NCBI GenBank assembly: GCA_951802195.1
Contig: OX637631.1
Coordinates: forward strand, 124,001 to 188,000
DNA length: 64,000 bases
Origin: Tausonia pullulans
Taxonomy: Eukaryota > Basidiomycota > Tremellomycetes > Cystofilobasidiales > Mrakiaceae
Direction: 5' to 3'
The position numbers were made by a program, and so were the translations under genes. The notes beneath the pieces were generated by a model. That model was not told the DNA's origin and did not search any database. It was given only the letters and a program-made list of their open reading frames with translations. This document shows positions 1 through 10,887 of the stretch, in pieces. Each line of letters starts with the position of its first letter. The first letter of the stretch is position 1.

Positions 1-3000
1 AGATTGTGCAACGACAAAATGCTCAGCCTACAAGAGGAAGCGGGGAGTCAGACAGGCTAGCACTGACCTGCTCAGGGAATTCGGCTAGCGAGATGGAAGC
101 CGTCTTGTCCTCGGGCCTGCGGGGAAGGCGTTGCCAGAGCTCTTCGGTAACGAAGGGCATGAGGGGGTGCAGGAGACGGAGACCGTCATCGAGGAGGGTA
201 TAGAGAGTCTGCTGGGCGGAGAGCCGGGAGGCCAGAGCAGCCTCGCTGAGGCCCTCCTTCGAGTCGGGAATGAGAGGCTTCGTGGCCTCCTGCGGAACAT
301 CAAGAAGACCAATAGGGCCGAATCAGCTGACTTCTAGACAGCTCGAGTTGATGAGGTGCGACACGAACAATGAAGACATCGCAGAACTCGTAAAGCCATA
401 AGCTGTAGAGCGAGCTTGTGACAGCCATGAAGTTTCTCTCGCTGAGGGACTTGTCAACCTCGGCGGCGGTGAGGTTGAGCTTGTGGATGATCCACTTCTC
501 GACGATAGACTCGCGTCCGGTGGGCTGGTGGAAAGAAAGGTCAAGCTCATAAGCCGGAAAATTTGAAAGAAACTACACGTCGCCTCAATGCGACCAACCT
601 TGGAGGTGGGCTCGGGGACAAAGTCGGCGTCGAGCTTGAGCATGGCGAAGCGGGTAGCGTTCCAGATCTTGTTGCAGAACTTGCGGTAACCCTCTACACG
701 GAGAATGTCAAGGTTGATGTCGCGACCTGAAATCACAAAAGGTTGAGATCGATATTGGTACTTGTCTGGGTAGCTGGATCACACTGACCTCCAGACGAGT
801 ACGCGCAGAGCGCAAACCGAAGAGCGTCCGCTCCACACTCGGGAATGCCCTTGGGGAAGTCCTTGGATTGTCCTTGCTGAGCTTTCTGAACCTCTTTGGC
901 ATCAAGATTTCCCGCGAGGAGCTGCTTGTGGAGCGCATCGAGTGTGCAGCCTTCCATGACATCGATGGGGTCGATGACGTTGCCTAGGGACTTGGACATC
1001 TTGCGGCCATGGGCGTCGCGGATCATGGCGTGGCAGTAGACCTCCTTGAAGGGCATCTGACCGGTGAGCTGGATGCCGAAGAAGACCATGCGGGCGACCC
1101 AGAAGAAGATAATGTCCCAGCCGGTCTCGAGGAGCGAAGCAGGATAGAAGCGAGCGACGTCCTCCGTCTGGTAGTGGAAAGCGGTCAGCACACAGGATGG
1201 GTTCATCCGGGATTTGCTGATACGGCACGAACCTTATTCGGCCAGCCAAGGATGGCAAAAGGCCAAAGACCGGAAGAGAACCAAGTGTCGAGGACGTCGT
1301 CATCCTGAGCAAGGGTGTACTTGCGACCGTTGGCACGTTCCTCGGCCCGCTCGACCGCCTGCTCATAGGTACGGCCGACAACCCAGTGCGAAGAGTTTGA
1401 GGGCTGACAAGCAGGTGGGCATCATCGCGTGTCAGCAGCGTGCTTGACAAGGTGTAGGTGGATGCAAGACTTACGTCAGTTGTCTCGCCCTCGATCGAAA
1501 GCAAGTAGGCGGGGCAGCGGTGGCCCCACCAGAGCTGCCGGGAGATGCACCAGTCCTGCATGTTCTCCATCCAGCGATACCACTCGGCCTCGATCGACTT
1601 AGGCGAAATGGTCATTTCGCCGGCGCGAGTCCGCTTTGGAGAGTTAATCGAGAAGAAATTCGTCAGCGACAGCGGACAAGCGGTACCCAGACAGGATAGA
1701 GCAACGCACCCTGATCGACTCCTCAGCCATCGGCTTGCAATTGACCCACCACTGGGGTTTCATGACGGCCTCAATGATGTCCCCGGACTTGCTGCAGATC
1801 GGGATCTGCATAGGGTTGTCCTTGGTTTCAATGTAGAGACCGGCCTCTTTGAGAGCGGAGATGACGGCAACCCTGGCGTGGAAACGCTTCATGCCCTGGA
1901 GAAGCGAACAAAAATGACACGAAATTAGATGGCAATCAAACTCTGCATAAGCCTGAGACCGACTTTGAACTTCTCTCCGGCGTTTTCGTTGAAGGTACCG
2001 TCGTCGTTGAGGAGATTGATAAAGTCGAGGTTATGGCGCTTTCCACACTCGTAGTCGTTGTGGTCATGGGCTGGTGTGATCTTGACGGCTCCAGTTCCGA
2101 AGGCCATGTCAACGGTGATTGAGTCGGTGATGATGGGGATACGGCGTCCGGGGATGAAGGGGTGGACAGCGAAATTGCCGTGGAGGTGCTAAAGGGTTCG
2201 GCGCGTGCGAACGAACAAATGAGTCAGCTAGCCAAGCTTCACACCACGTGGTCAGCTCACGGTGTAGCGGGGGTCGTCTGGGTGAACGGCGATAGCACTG
2301 TCGCCGAGCATCGTCTCAGGACGGGTGGTGGCAACGACGATTTTCTCGTCTTTAAGACGCAAGAATAATTGAACGGCTTTGTCAGCACGATGGCCATTGC
2401 CGTTACGAAACGGTTCCAAAGAGGGAACATGGACGGACCGGAACCCTCGAGCGGATAGGCGAAGCTGGTAATCGCTCCAAACTCGAACTTTTCCTTGTCG
2501 TCATAGCCCGGTACGGAGAGCATGGTGCGGCCGTTGAGCTGTTTCTGGTCAACCTGTGGTGTGCGTCGCGAACCAAGGGATACCCCCGTCAGCGCCTAGG
2601 GTCGTCTGGCATGCCGAAACCATTGTCCAGAAACCTCTTCGAACCTCGAGAGACGACAGGGTCGTGTTCAGGCGAACACACCAGTTGACGAGGCGATTCT
2701 CGCGGTAGATGAGCCCGTCCTCGAAGAACTTGCAAAAGGCCTCGTTGACGGCGGTCGAGTGAGTCTGATAGGAAACGGAAGGTCCGGATCCATAATCAGT
2801 ATGCAGCACTCTTTTCATGTGGGCGGGAAAGACCAAAAGCACACCTCGCTGAGGGTAAAGGCAGCGCGCGACCAGTCATAGGATCCTCCGAGACGGCGAA
2901 GCTGATTCGAGATCTTCTCCTGGTACCTAAGTGAGAGCAGGTTCGCGCGTTAGCATCATACTCCTCCCACACAATAAGAAGAGCTGCGTGCTCACTCGTC

Positions 3001-4093
3001 CTTCCACTCCAGGACAGTCTCGAGGAATTTCTCGCGACCGAGGTCGTGCTTGGTGAGCTTCTCGTTCTTCCAGAGACGCTTCTCAACGACCGACTGCGTT
3101 GAGATTCCGGCGTGATCGAAGCCCGGGTTGTAGAGGACAGTAAGACCCTTCATACGGTTCCTATTAGGGGTTGAGAGGGAGGGGTTCCGTGAAGAGACAG
3201 TTGTCGTTGTGCGCGTCGCGTCAGATCGGTAGACAGGGCGGAATCGTGAACACCTCAGGACCACGCACCAGCGAACCAGAGTGTCCTGAATCGAAACGGT
3301 GAGGGCGTGCCCAATGTGGAGGCTTCCGGTGACGTTGGGAGGCGGCATGGGGACGACGAATGTCCCTTTTGGGTTGGGCCCGTCCTTAGGCTTGAACATG
3401 CCGTCCTGCTCCCACCAGTCGTACCAGGCGTGCTCGACGGCCATCGGGTTGTACTCGGCCGAGATCTTGGTCGTCATGACTGTCATCGGACAACAATTGG
3501 ACACAATTCATGATCAGCCTCTGGGCCCGGGCGGACAGACGCGAAGGGACCAGACAAAGAAAGCCGGGCCGGGCCACAAAGTAACGACGCACTCTTCTTC
3601 TCCCCCTTGGGGGTGGTCGCTTGAAGCTCCTCAATAACCTTTTCCTTGACGGGCTTGGCCTTGGGAGCCTTTGCCGCACCACCGGTGGTCTTCTCCTTCA
3701 CGGGAGCCTGAGTCTTCGCCGCTCGGCGAGCCTCCTTCTCGGCCTCCTTGGCCGCCTTCTTCTCTGTCGGGCCCGGCGCGACACGCGGCAACGCTCGTTG
3801 TGTCAGCCTTGGGGGAGCGATAAACGGTAGACACCCTGCCTCCATGCCATAAAGCGGCACGTACGGGCGCTCTTGGAGTTGGGGTCCGAGACGTTGGAAG
3901 CCGCAGTCTGGGCCGGAGCCGGGGAGGCACTGGTGGCAGCAGGAGCGGCAGCGGGCGTGTCCTGGGAAGCAGAGCTCATGACTCGGCGTGCAAAAGGGGT
4001 CAGGGAAACGAAGAGGTTTTCGTGCGGCCTTGCACGGGGGAGAATATGCAGAAAGGGTTGGCGAGGTTGAACCAGGAAGAACGTCCTGCGCAT
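1..4093 (-). CDS. VAS1: Valyl-tRNA synthetase, cytosolic/mitochondrial (3' end outside window)
   Basis: Charges tRNA-Val with valine; class I synthetase of the Val/Ile/Leu editing group. The class I signature is in [13 protein letters not shown] (near 3300) and the second in [14 protein letters not shown] (near 990). The anticodon-binding part begins near 300 ([16 protein letters not shown]) and runs off the left edge, so the C-terminus is missing. Many short introns interrupt it. Downstream of the start lies a Lys/Ala/Glu-rich appendix (about 3610-3770), usual for eukaryotic ValRS. Two in-frame ATGs exist: one at 4093 opens a 38-residue Arg-rich, nearly acid-free leader ([20 protein letters not shown]...), and one at 3979 starts [13 protein letters not shown]. 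Yeast VAS1 uses two starts in this way for mitochondrial and cytosolic enzyme, so I extend the gene to 4093. Identity is near certain; exon edges are approximate. Confidence 0.95.
3977..3979 (-). promoter_or_regulatory. VAS1: Second in-frame start codon of VAS1 (cytosolic form)
   Basis: The ATG at 3979 lies 38 codons inside the frame opened at 4093. Starting here removes the basic leader and gives the Ala/Ser-rich N-terminus expected of a cytosolic ValRS. Its use is inferred by analogy with yeast VAS1; nothing in the sequence measures it. Confidence 0.55.
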
Positions 4094-4282
4094 GCACTGG
4101 TGGTCGAGGGGAAGCTAGGGGTGCGGCAGTTGTTGGTTGGCGTGACTCGAGTTTCGAGAGCTTGAGCCTGACGGATAAGCGGAGAGGCCCATGCGCCCCA
4201 CCCAAAGCCATTCCCCTGATCCTTCGTCCCTTTCTTTCCGCAGGGGCCATGCTTTCTCTTCTTAGTGACAGGGTAGACGCCA

Positions 4283-6859
4283 TTAAATCTTTTGCTTCTT
4301 CTTCGCGTTCCCCTTAAGCGGCTCTACAGGTGTCGTGATGAGACCCGCGGCGAGATCCTCCTTCATCTGCGCTGCGCACTCCTCTTTCGTCCCCGACGGG
4401 TGGTCGAGCTGCCACGTGACGACGCGCTCAAGCGCCGTCTTAAGCATGGGGCCCTTGATGGAGAGGATAGACATTAGCTCCTTGCCCTGTGAGGGAGGCG
4501 GCCGCGTGGAGATCCGTGGGACATTAGCCAAGCTGTCCTCGCGCGATACGTCGGCAGACAGGTAGACAGACGCACGTCAAGGATAGGCTTCTGGTCAATC
4601 GCCTGCGGGAGGTCCAGGGCCACGACTTCAGTGACAAAGGCGTTAAACCTCTCGACAACGGCGCGGGCTTCCGCTGCGAGTCGTAACAACCTAGATTCAG
4701 CGGACGGCCAGCATGAGCGAGGCGACAGGAGAGGGCAGAAGCGCAAGCATACGTTGGAAGGATCCAGTCGCAGGATCGACGTGGGGAATGAGGCTGTGGG
4801 CGAGCGACCAAAATATGGAGACCGTCCAGTGGCTCTCTTGGCTGGGGTTGTGGATGTGAGGCAGACGAAGGAGGTTTCCTGTCATGTCGTGTCGCTCATC
4901 AGTAGGGACAACGTGCTTAGCTTGAAATGTTTAGTGACCAACCGATGGTAGACCGCCGCGTAGGTCCGGCGAACTTATCGAGGTCGTTGTCCGCCAGAGC
5001 TTCGTACGACTGATCTAGCCTCTGGACAAACAGAGCATCGGCGCCGCTGAGCTAGAGATACCGAAGGATAATGCTGAATCAGCGGGCTGATGATCACGGT
5101 GACGAATCTCTTCGAAGATCCCCATACAGGTTCGAAGAGCCCATACCTTGATGCCGTCCTTGACAAGGCTCTCCACAGCTGAGCGTTCCTTTCCCTTGAT
5201 CTTGATGGAGAGACCGTGGTAAGGTACCGTCGCGGCGGCAAGGAAGAGGTGCCGCCTCGAGACAGTCGCCTCCTGTAGCAGGTAAGGGTGAACCAGAGGG
5301 AGCGCCGAGCCCTCCTGTGGAGAGAAGAGGGCCTGCACAGCGAAGCCTGCCGAAAGAGCAGAGCTAGAAGGTTTAAGAGGGGATGAAAGGGTATTGGCGA
5401 GGACTGGAGGGAGGAGGAAAATCGAGGAGTATAGGGAGAGACGCTCGATGAGTTGGATGGAGAGGAGCGCGTTCCGGCCTAGATAAAGACAGCGTCAAGG
5501 GAATTAGCATTTCAGTCTTGAAGGCCGCTTAGACGAACATTCTCACTAGCGAACATCTTGTCTAGCTCAATGCCCACACGCTCTCGGCTTATACCTCCCC
5601 GAAGGGCCTTCTGCAGGTCAGGGTTGCTGAGTGCAAGGACGATCTCGTTATCGAGACTGAAGCCGTAACGGCTCGCAAAGCGAACGCAACGGATCATTCG
5701 AAGAGGATCGTCACGGAAGGTCTCTTGAGGCGGAAGAGGGGTACGGATGAGGCCGCTCTGGAGATCCGAAAGGCCCTGGAGGAGGAAGAATATCGAGGAT
5801 GTCAGGATTGGCGCACCACGCACACCATTGCAGGAGTTCTAATATTTACCTTTTCCGTCCAGTCCTCGATCATACGGGTGTGGACGTTGTAGAAGAGGGC
5901 GTTGATGGTGATGTCCCGGCGGAGGGCATCCTCGAGCGGAGTCCCGAAGGCCTGGGAAGCGAGAGGACATGTCGCGGATCAGTGTACGCTTGGTGGTGCA
6001 TGGACCTGAAGGCTTTCAGACAGGGATGCACCATCTCGGTGGGAATTCGATTGCCCTCCGTGTAGTCCTCCCGTCGGAGGTTGACGTAGTCGAGCTCAAG
6101 TCCGAGGAGGATTTGACGGGCTGTCTCGAGGTGCTTGCTTTGATCCGGATTCGACTCAATCTTGGCGACCGAGCTCTTGGGGATCTCCGGATGGCTAGAA
6201 GTCAGGAAAGCCGAGAACGCCTCGGCAAACGGCGCCCCGTTGTGATGGGCGAGCGCGAGGTCGATATCGTTGCTCGGGAGCGAGAGCAGCTGAAGAGGAA
6301 GGCGAAGGTGGAGCAAGCTGTCAGCAGGAAGAGCCTCTACGGTCGACAGACTGAGAGGTCCAAGCGGACAACGACTGGGAGTTGTGAACGTGGAGGCAGG
6401 CACCTCTCGGCTCTGAATGCGGGATAAATCCACATAGGTGGGCGGTCCATGGCGATACTACATGGCCTGATTATATCACGCCTTCATAGACGACAGCGAA
6501 CAGCAAGCAAGAAGCGAATACATCGACTCCGGTCACTGATCCCACCACCATCCGACGCGTATCTTCAAATGGCGACAAGCTGAAGGAGGACAGCGACTGA
6601 CCTTGTCCCGGACCCATCCGCCGGCGATGCGACATTCAACCTGGGGCCCCTCTGGCTGAGTTTGCTCTACGTGGAGCTTGAACTCGTTGAGGAGCGAGCA
6701 GAGCCTGTCCTCTTCTGGAGACAGGTCAACGACGGGCACGCCGGAGAACATGGGGACGGTGCGACGGAGGCGGAAGGAGAAGGCTCGTCGGGGCGGGCCG
6801 CGTGGGTTAGAGAAGGTCGCAAAACGGAGAGCGTGGAAAGCTATGGGCCGCAGAGGCAT
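4283..6859 (-). CDS. CCA1: CCA-adding enzyme (tRNA nucleotidyltransferase)
   Basis: Adds CCA to the 3' ends of tRNAs in nucleus/cytosol and mitochondria. Class II nucleotidyltransferase hallmarks are in order: IAGGWVRDK near 6610, then after an intron LPSNDIDLAL with the DxD metal site near 6270; DYVNLRREDYTEGNRIPTEM near 6050-6110; FGTPLEDALRRDITINALFY near 5920; and DDPLRMIRCVRFASRYGF near 5690, the ATP/CTP-recognition region. The C-terminus is Lys-rich (GNAKKKQKI, stop at 4283). The first ATG (6859) begins an Arg-rich leader without acidic residues (MPLRPIAFHALRFATFSNPR), and an in-frame ATG at 6751 starts MFSGVPVVDLSPEEDRL. Yeast CCA1 is sorted by alternative starts in the same way. It lies head-to-tail with VAS1, 189 bp from that gene's upstream ATG. 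Confidence 0.93.
6749..6751 (-). promoter_or_regulatory. CCA1: Second in-frame start codon of CCA1 (non-mitochondrial form)
   Basis: The ATG at 6751 is codon 37 of the frame opened at 6859. It starts directly at the conserved body (FSGVPVVDLSPEED) and drops the basic leader. The role is inferred from the known multi-start CCA1 of budding yeast. Confidence 0.5.
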
Positions 6860-7020
6860 GCAGCAGTCGATGGTCGTTGAAGAGTGAGCCTGCTACCTCT
6901 CTCTCAAGTTGATGACATCGCGAGGTCGCGTCCCTCTTGGCTTCAGGCAGGTGCGCGCACTGCTCCCTCCCCTAGTCCGCTGTTGCGCTATCTGCCTGTA
7001 TCTTCTTTACCCCCCATACC
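6860..7020. promoter_or_regulatory. Divergent promoter between CCA1 and the sphinganine reductase gene
   Basis: Only 161 bp separate the two divergent start codons, so both core promoters must lie here or inside the transcribed regions. The stretch just before 7021 is pyrimidine-rich. I see no clear TATA box. Confidence 0.5.
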
Positions 7021-8628
7021 ATGACTTCCCTCCTGGCCTCAGCCATCCACCTAGCGACCTTAGCCTCCTCTCGACTCACCTGGACTGCACTAGCCGTTAT
7101 CTTCGTCTCGTTCATTCTTTCGATGCTCTTCCCTAGCCGCCGATGGAGCCCAAAGGCCAAGGTCCGTGACCTGCCTGGCTGCCTCCTAGCCCACCGGGAC
7201 AGACGCTTTGCACGCCTTCCGATTCACCACTTCTGACAGGCTTCTTTATCAATCACTCGTAGCATTGCATCGTAACGGGTGGGTTGTGACCAGTCTGTTT
7301 GACCAGGTCCGATCGAGCAGAACCTCGCTGACAACGTTCGCTCACGGCCTCGCTCGCTCTGGATAGGCGGCTCTCGCGGCCTCGGGCTCGCCCTCGCCCG
7401 ACTTCTCCTCTCCAAGGGTGCCGATGTGACCATCATCGCTCGGGACCAGAAGAGGCTCGACGAGGCTCTTCGGAGCTTGAGGGTACATTGGCCACCCCTT
7501 CAGTCTTCTCTCCCGCCCCGGTCTGCGGGGTCGGGCTTGGGCATTTCACTGACTGTTACCGGCCGCGCCCTCTCTCTCATCCAGGACTCGTATCCCTCGC
7601 GGAAGACCCATGCCATCTCCGCTGACGTCTCTAGCGCCCAGGGAGCTCGAGATGCCATCAGCAAGGCCATTGTGCCGTTCGGCGGCGTTATGGCTGACGC
7701 GGTCTTCATGTGCGCTGGGGTGCGTGTGGCGAATACAGCTCTGGTCTCGCTCGCTCCCTGTCTCTCCGCATCGCGGTTAGTCTGATCGGATCTTTTCTCA
7801 CACACGACGTCAGGGGTCCACGCCCGGCTTCTTCCTTGAACAGCCGGAAGACCTCCTCCTTCATGGCATGGATATCGACTACTGGACGGCGTGCTGGACG
7901 GCCAGGGCCGCCGGGCAGCTCATGGCCAAGGCGTCCACCTTTACCCCTCGCCTTCCTCAGGACCGACCGAAGCTCGTGTTTGTCTCCTCAACCCTTGGGC
8001 TCATGACATTTGCCGGCTACGCGACCTATGCTCCCGCCAAGTACGCCATTCGAGGTCTCGCGGAGACGCTCCGGAGCGAGCTCCTTCTTTTCGGGATCGA
8101 CGTCCACTGTTTCTATCCGGGTGGCATCCTCTCACCTGGCTTCGAGGCCGAGAATCTGACCAAGCCCGAGTTGACCAAGAAGATCGAGGGGTCGGATCAG
8201 CCATTGGCACCGGAAAAGGTGGCCCAGCATCTGCTCAACGGTGCGTCCAAAGCTCTCGGGCTCGGCCTTTCGCACGCGAGTGCCCATCCCCATTTCTGCC
8301 CACTTCCAAACAATGAACCCAGGAATCGAGAGGGGAACCTTCTCTATCTCGTACGATCTCGCGACCTCCATTTTCCGCGCCTCGGGCCGGAGTTTTGCCC
8401 CGGGAGGCAACATTTTCGTCGATCTCGGCCTGAAGATCATCGGCTTTGTGAGTGGGGCCGTCCTCAACAGGTGTACCGTATTGGGATGACCAGTTACTGA
8501 CTAAATTGCTGTTCGTCGCCGCACAGTTTGCGATCCCCGTTGGCCTGAAGTGGGCGGATCGTGCTGTACTGTTAGCCAAGCCGGGTCACCGGGCACGCCT
8601 CGAGCAGGAAGGGTTCTTTTCAGCGTAG
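7021..8628 (+). CDS. TSC10: 3-ketodihydrosphingosine (3-ketosphinganine) reductase
   Basis: NADPH-dependent reduction of 3-ketosphinganine to dihydrosphingosine in the ER membrane, second step of sphingolipid synthesis. The SDR fold is visible: a hydrophobic N-terminal segment (WTALAVIFVSFILSML, residues about 21-36); the cofactor loop IGGSRGLGLALARLLLSKG near 7360-7415; ADAVFMCAG near 7690-7720; and the active site KLVFVSSTLGLMTFAGYATY followed by APAKYAIRGLAETLRSELL (catalytic Ser, YxxxK) near 7970-8090. VHCFYPGGILSPGFE is typical of the Tsc10/FVT1 branch. The C-terminus ends EQEGFFSA after the last intron. The usual Thr of the TGGxxGxG loop reads Ile here. The gene ends 96 bp from the convergent EAF3 gene. 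Exons at 7021-7160 and around the last intron are my reading, not proven. Confidence 0.85.
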
Positions 8629-8724
8629 GGCGGAATTTTAGAAATATTAAGACCCATTCAAAAGCGTCGACGGCCCGTTCCGTCATGGATGAGATAAAAC
8701 CAAAGGACAAACTCCTCCCTTCCA

Positions 8725-10468
8725 TCAGACCCTCGCGGCCGAGATGTACGCCGTGGACGCCATGTCGTATGAGGTAGCGGGGAGGAAGATTTTCTTCTGC
8801 TCCTTGACCATCCAGCTGTGGAAAGACAGAATGACTGTCAGTCCGGCCGTCGTGCTGCTGCATAGCTCAGAGACTCACCTCATGAACTCGCCAATGTGCT
8901 CGCGCAGGATGATGATGGAGTCGGCGTCCATGTTGGTGTGCGCGATGAAACTCGGCAGGTTCACTGGACGACGATAACCGCAGTCAGCGAGAGTCAGATG
9001 GCCATGAGACCAGGTAAACGCACCAAACAACCGAAGCAGGTGCTCCGCCCCGTAGATCTTGCTGGCTTCAAAGTCCTCCCCGCTCCCTGCACCTCCCCCA
9101 GCCTCCTGATGCCGCCGCCGGAAATCGACATACTGGGCGCGTTCAAACCGGTAGAGCAAGTTCGCGCCGAGAGAGCGGTCAAAGTAGAGCTGGAGCCCCG
9201 AGAGTACCTCGGAAATAATTGCGGCGGTCTTTCTGCATGTCTCATGAGGAGGAGAGACGTCGACGTCAGACGATATGGAGGCGCCCTCAGCAACATGGAA
9301 ATGGAGGACGACGCACGGCTGCTCTCCTCGCCTCGAGCTCGTTGACGGAATCTGTGCGAGCGCGTATGCCTTATACTCCTGTATGAGCGTGTGGACATTG
9401 GGTTCCCGAGGCAAGGACACGAGCTGCAAGGGACGATTGAATGGATGAGACCTTGAGGACAAGCTCACGCGTGCACCTGACGTGCTGGGAGGTAGCGTGC
9501 GCACCTGGTGGTTCTTCGTCACAGCTTCCCAGTCATCGACAAGCTGGACCTTGAGGGCATCCGGAATAGGGATCTTCACCTCTGGCCGTTTGAGGTAGTC
9601 TCCCTCCTGGAATGGGAGAAGGGGTATGAGAGTAAGTCGGCGTGCGCGAAGTCTGTCAGCCTTGGCGATGCGATGGCCACGCCATGCCATGGCGCCACTG
9701 CTACAGTCATAATGATCTCCACATTCTCTAGTAGTTGAAGATAAAACCGCAAGACAAGAGCACAGAAGGAACGAGACTCACAACGTCACCCTCACGCGCG
9801 CGCTTCCGTGAACCCGATGCACTTCCTGCTCCTCCCTCGCCCTTCTTGCCCTTAACAGGTCCACCCTTAGCGCTAGTACCGCCCGCAAACGCACCCGGTG
9901 TCGGCATAGAAGATTCGAGTGTCCGCTGGACTCGAGCGTTGTCTATCAGTTGCTTCTGCTTCGCAAACCCGGCCTCATTGAGCTTAAGGAGGCGAGATGT
10001 CGGTACCCATTCGTCCCAGCTGACGTGCGTTCAGGCCAATAGGTGTGAGGCGACAGAGGACGCGTTACAATGGAGCAAGGGCGAGCAGGACGCAGCCGTT
10101 CAGAGCGACGAGTGGGTATTCGCGGACGTGCAGCAGCGAGAAGGGAAGGTCGGAGGTGATTGAGTCAGCGGGGTAGCGTCAACACCGTCATCGCTGAAAC
10201 TCAAGGAGTAGGGCGGGCGTACGTCGCTTTCCAGCCCCGGTAGTGAAGGAAGTAGAAGGGCTCAGATTCGCCGTCTTCGGCACCAGGACGCGTCTCGACC
10301 TTGAGGACCTGGAAGGACGAGTGCGTGCCTCGTCGCGTCAGTCCAGCCGCCCTCAGGGCACTCAGGAGCCTCTGCAAAGCGCGTTGCGCAACCCACTTTG
10401 GCCTCGTAGATTAGGGGCCCATGGAAAGCGAGGACCTTCTCGTTGACAGTGTAGGTGAGCGCGGGCAT
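8725..10468 (-). CDS. EAF3: Eaf3/MRG15-type chromodomain protein
   Basis: Reader of methylated H3K36 and subunit of NuA4 acetyltransferase and Rpd3S deacetylase complexes in fungi (family knowledge). The N-terminus carries a chromo-barrel: YTVNEKVLAFHGPLIYEAKV near 10400-10460, continuing with EPFYFLHYRGWK near 10230 and SWDEWVPTSRLLKLNE near 10000. A basic Gly/Ser/Lys linker with GPVKGKKGEGG follows (about 9800-9900). The C-terminal MRG domain includes DALKVQLVDDWEAVTKNHQV (near 9530), LSGLQLYFDRSLGANLLYRF (near 9180), KIYGAEHLLRLFG (near 9050) and NMDADSIIILREHIGEFM (near 8900). The protein ends TAYISAARV. The start at 10468 gives the canonical short lead into the chromo-barrel. At least six introns. 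Confidence 0.88.
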
Positions 10469-10887
10469 GCGACGTGACGAAACAGATGAGGAGGAGGTTG
10501 AAGCCGTGGTTCGCGTCGACTCACCTCGCGCGCCCTCAGTCCAACACGCGTGTCAGCCCCTCCCTCCCCTTCACCCCTTCTTCTTCACGTCGGTCTCCCC
10601 GCAACGAGCGAAGCTCTCTGGTCGCCGAGGGCTTCTATGTTTTTCCCTCGCACCTTTTGTTTTCTTCATTTATGAACAGTGATGCCTCTTGAATACTCAG
10701 AGGCCACCGTATGTCGATCGATCTTCAAGCAAACTTCACAAATCACGGAAGGACCTCGAACCTCTGTTCTTCATCACCTCTCACCTATCCCGCACTTAGC
10801 TCATAGGAGTACCTGTAAGGGCAAATATACAACCGTAGGCCAAGGATTTTGCGGTGGAAGTGGGATGTCGGAGGCCGACCTACCTGC
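10469..10887. other. Intergenic: EAF3 5' side and CFIm25 3' side
   Basis: Both flanking genes run leftward, so this holds the EAF3 promoter and the CFIm25 3' UTR. It contains a pyrimidine-rich block and a small AT-rich patch near 10640-10680. No ORF with family resemblance, RNA gene or repeat is visible. Confidence 0.5.
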
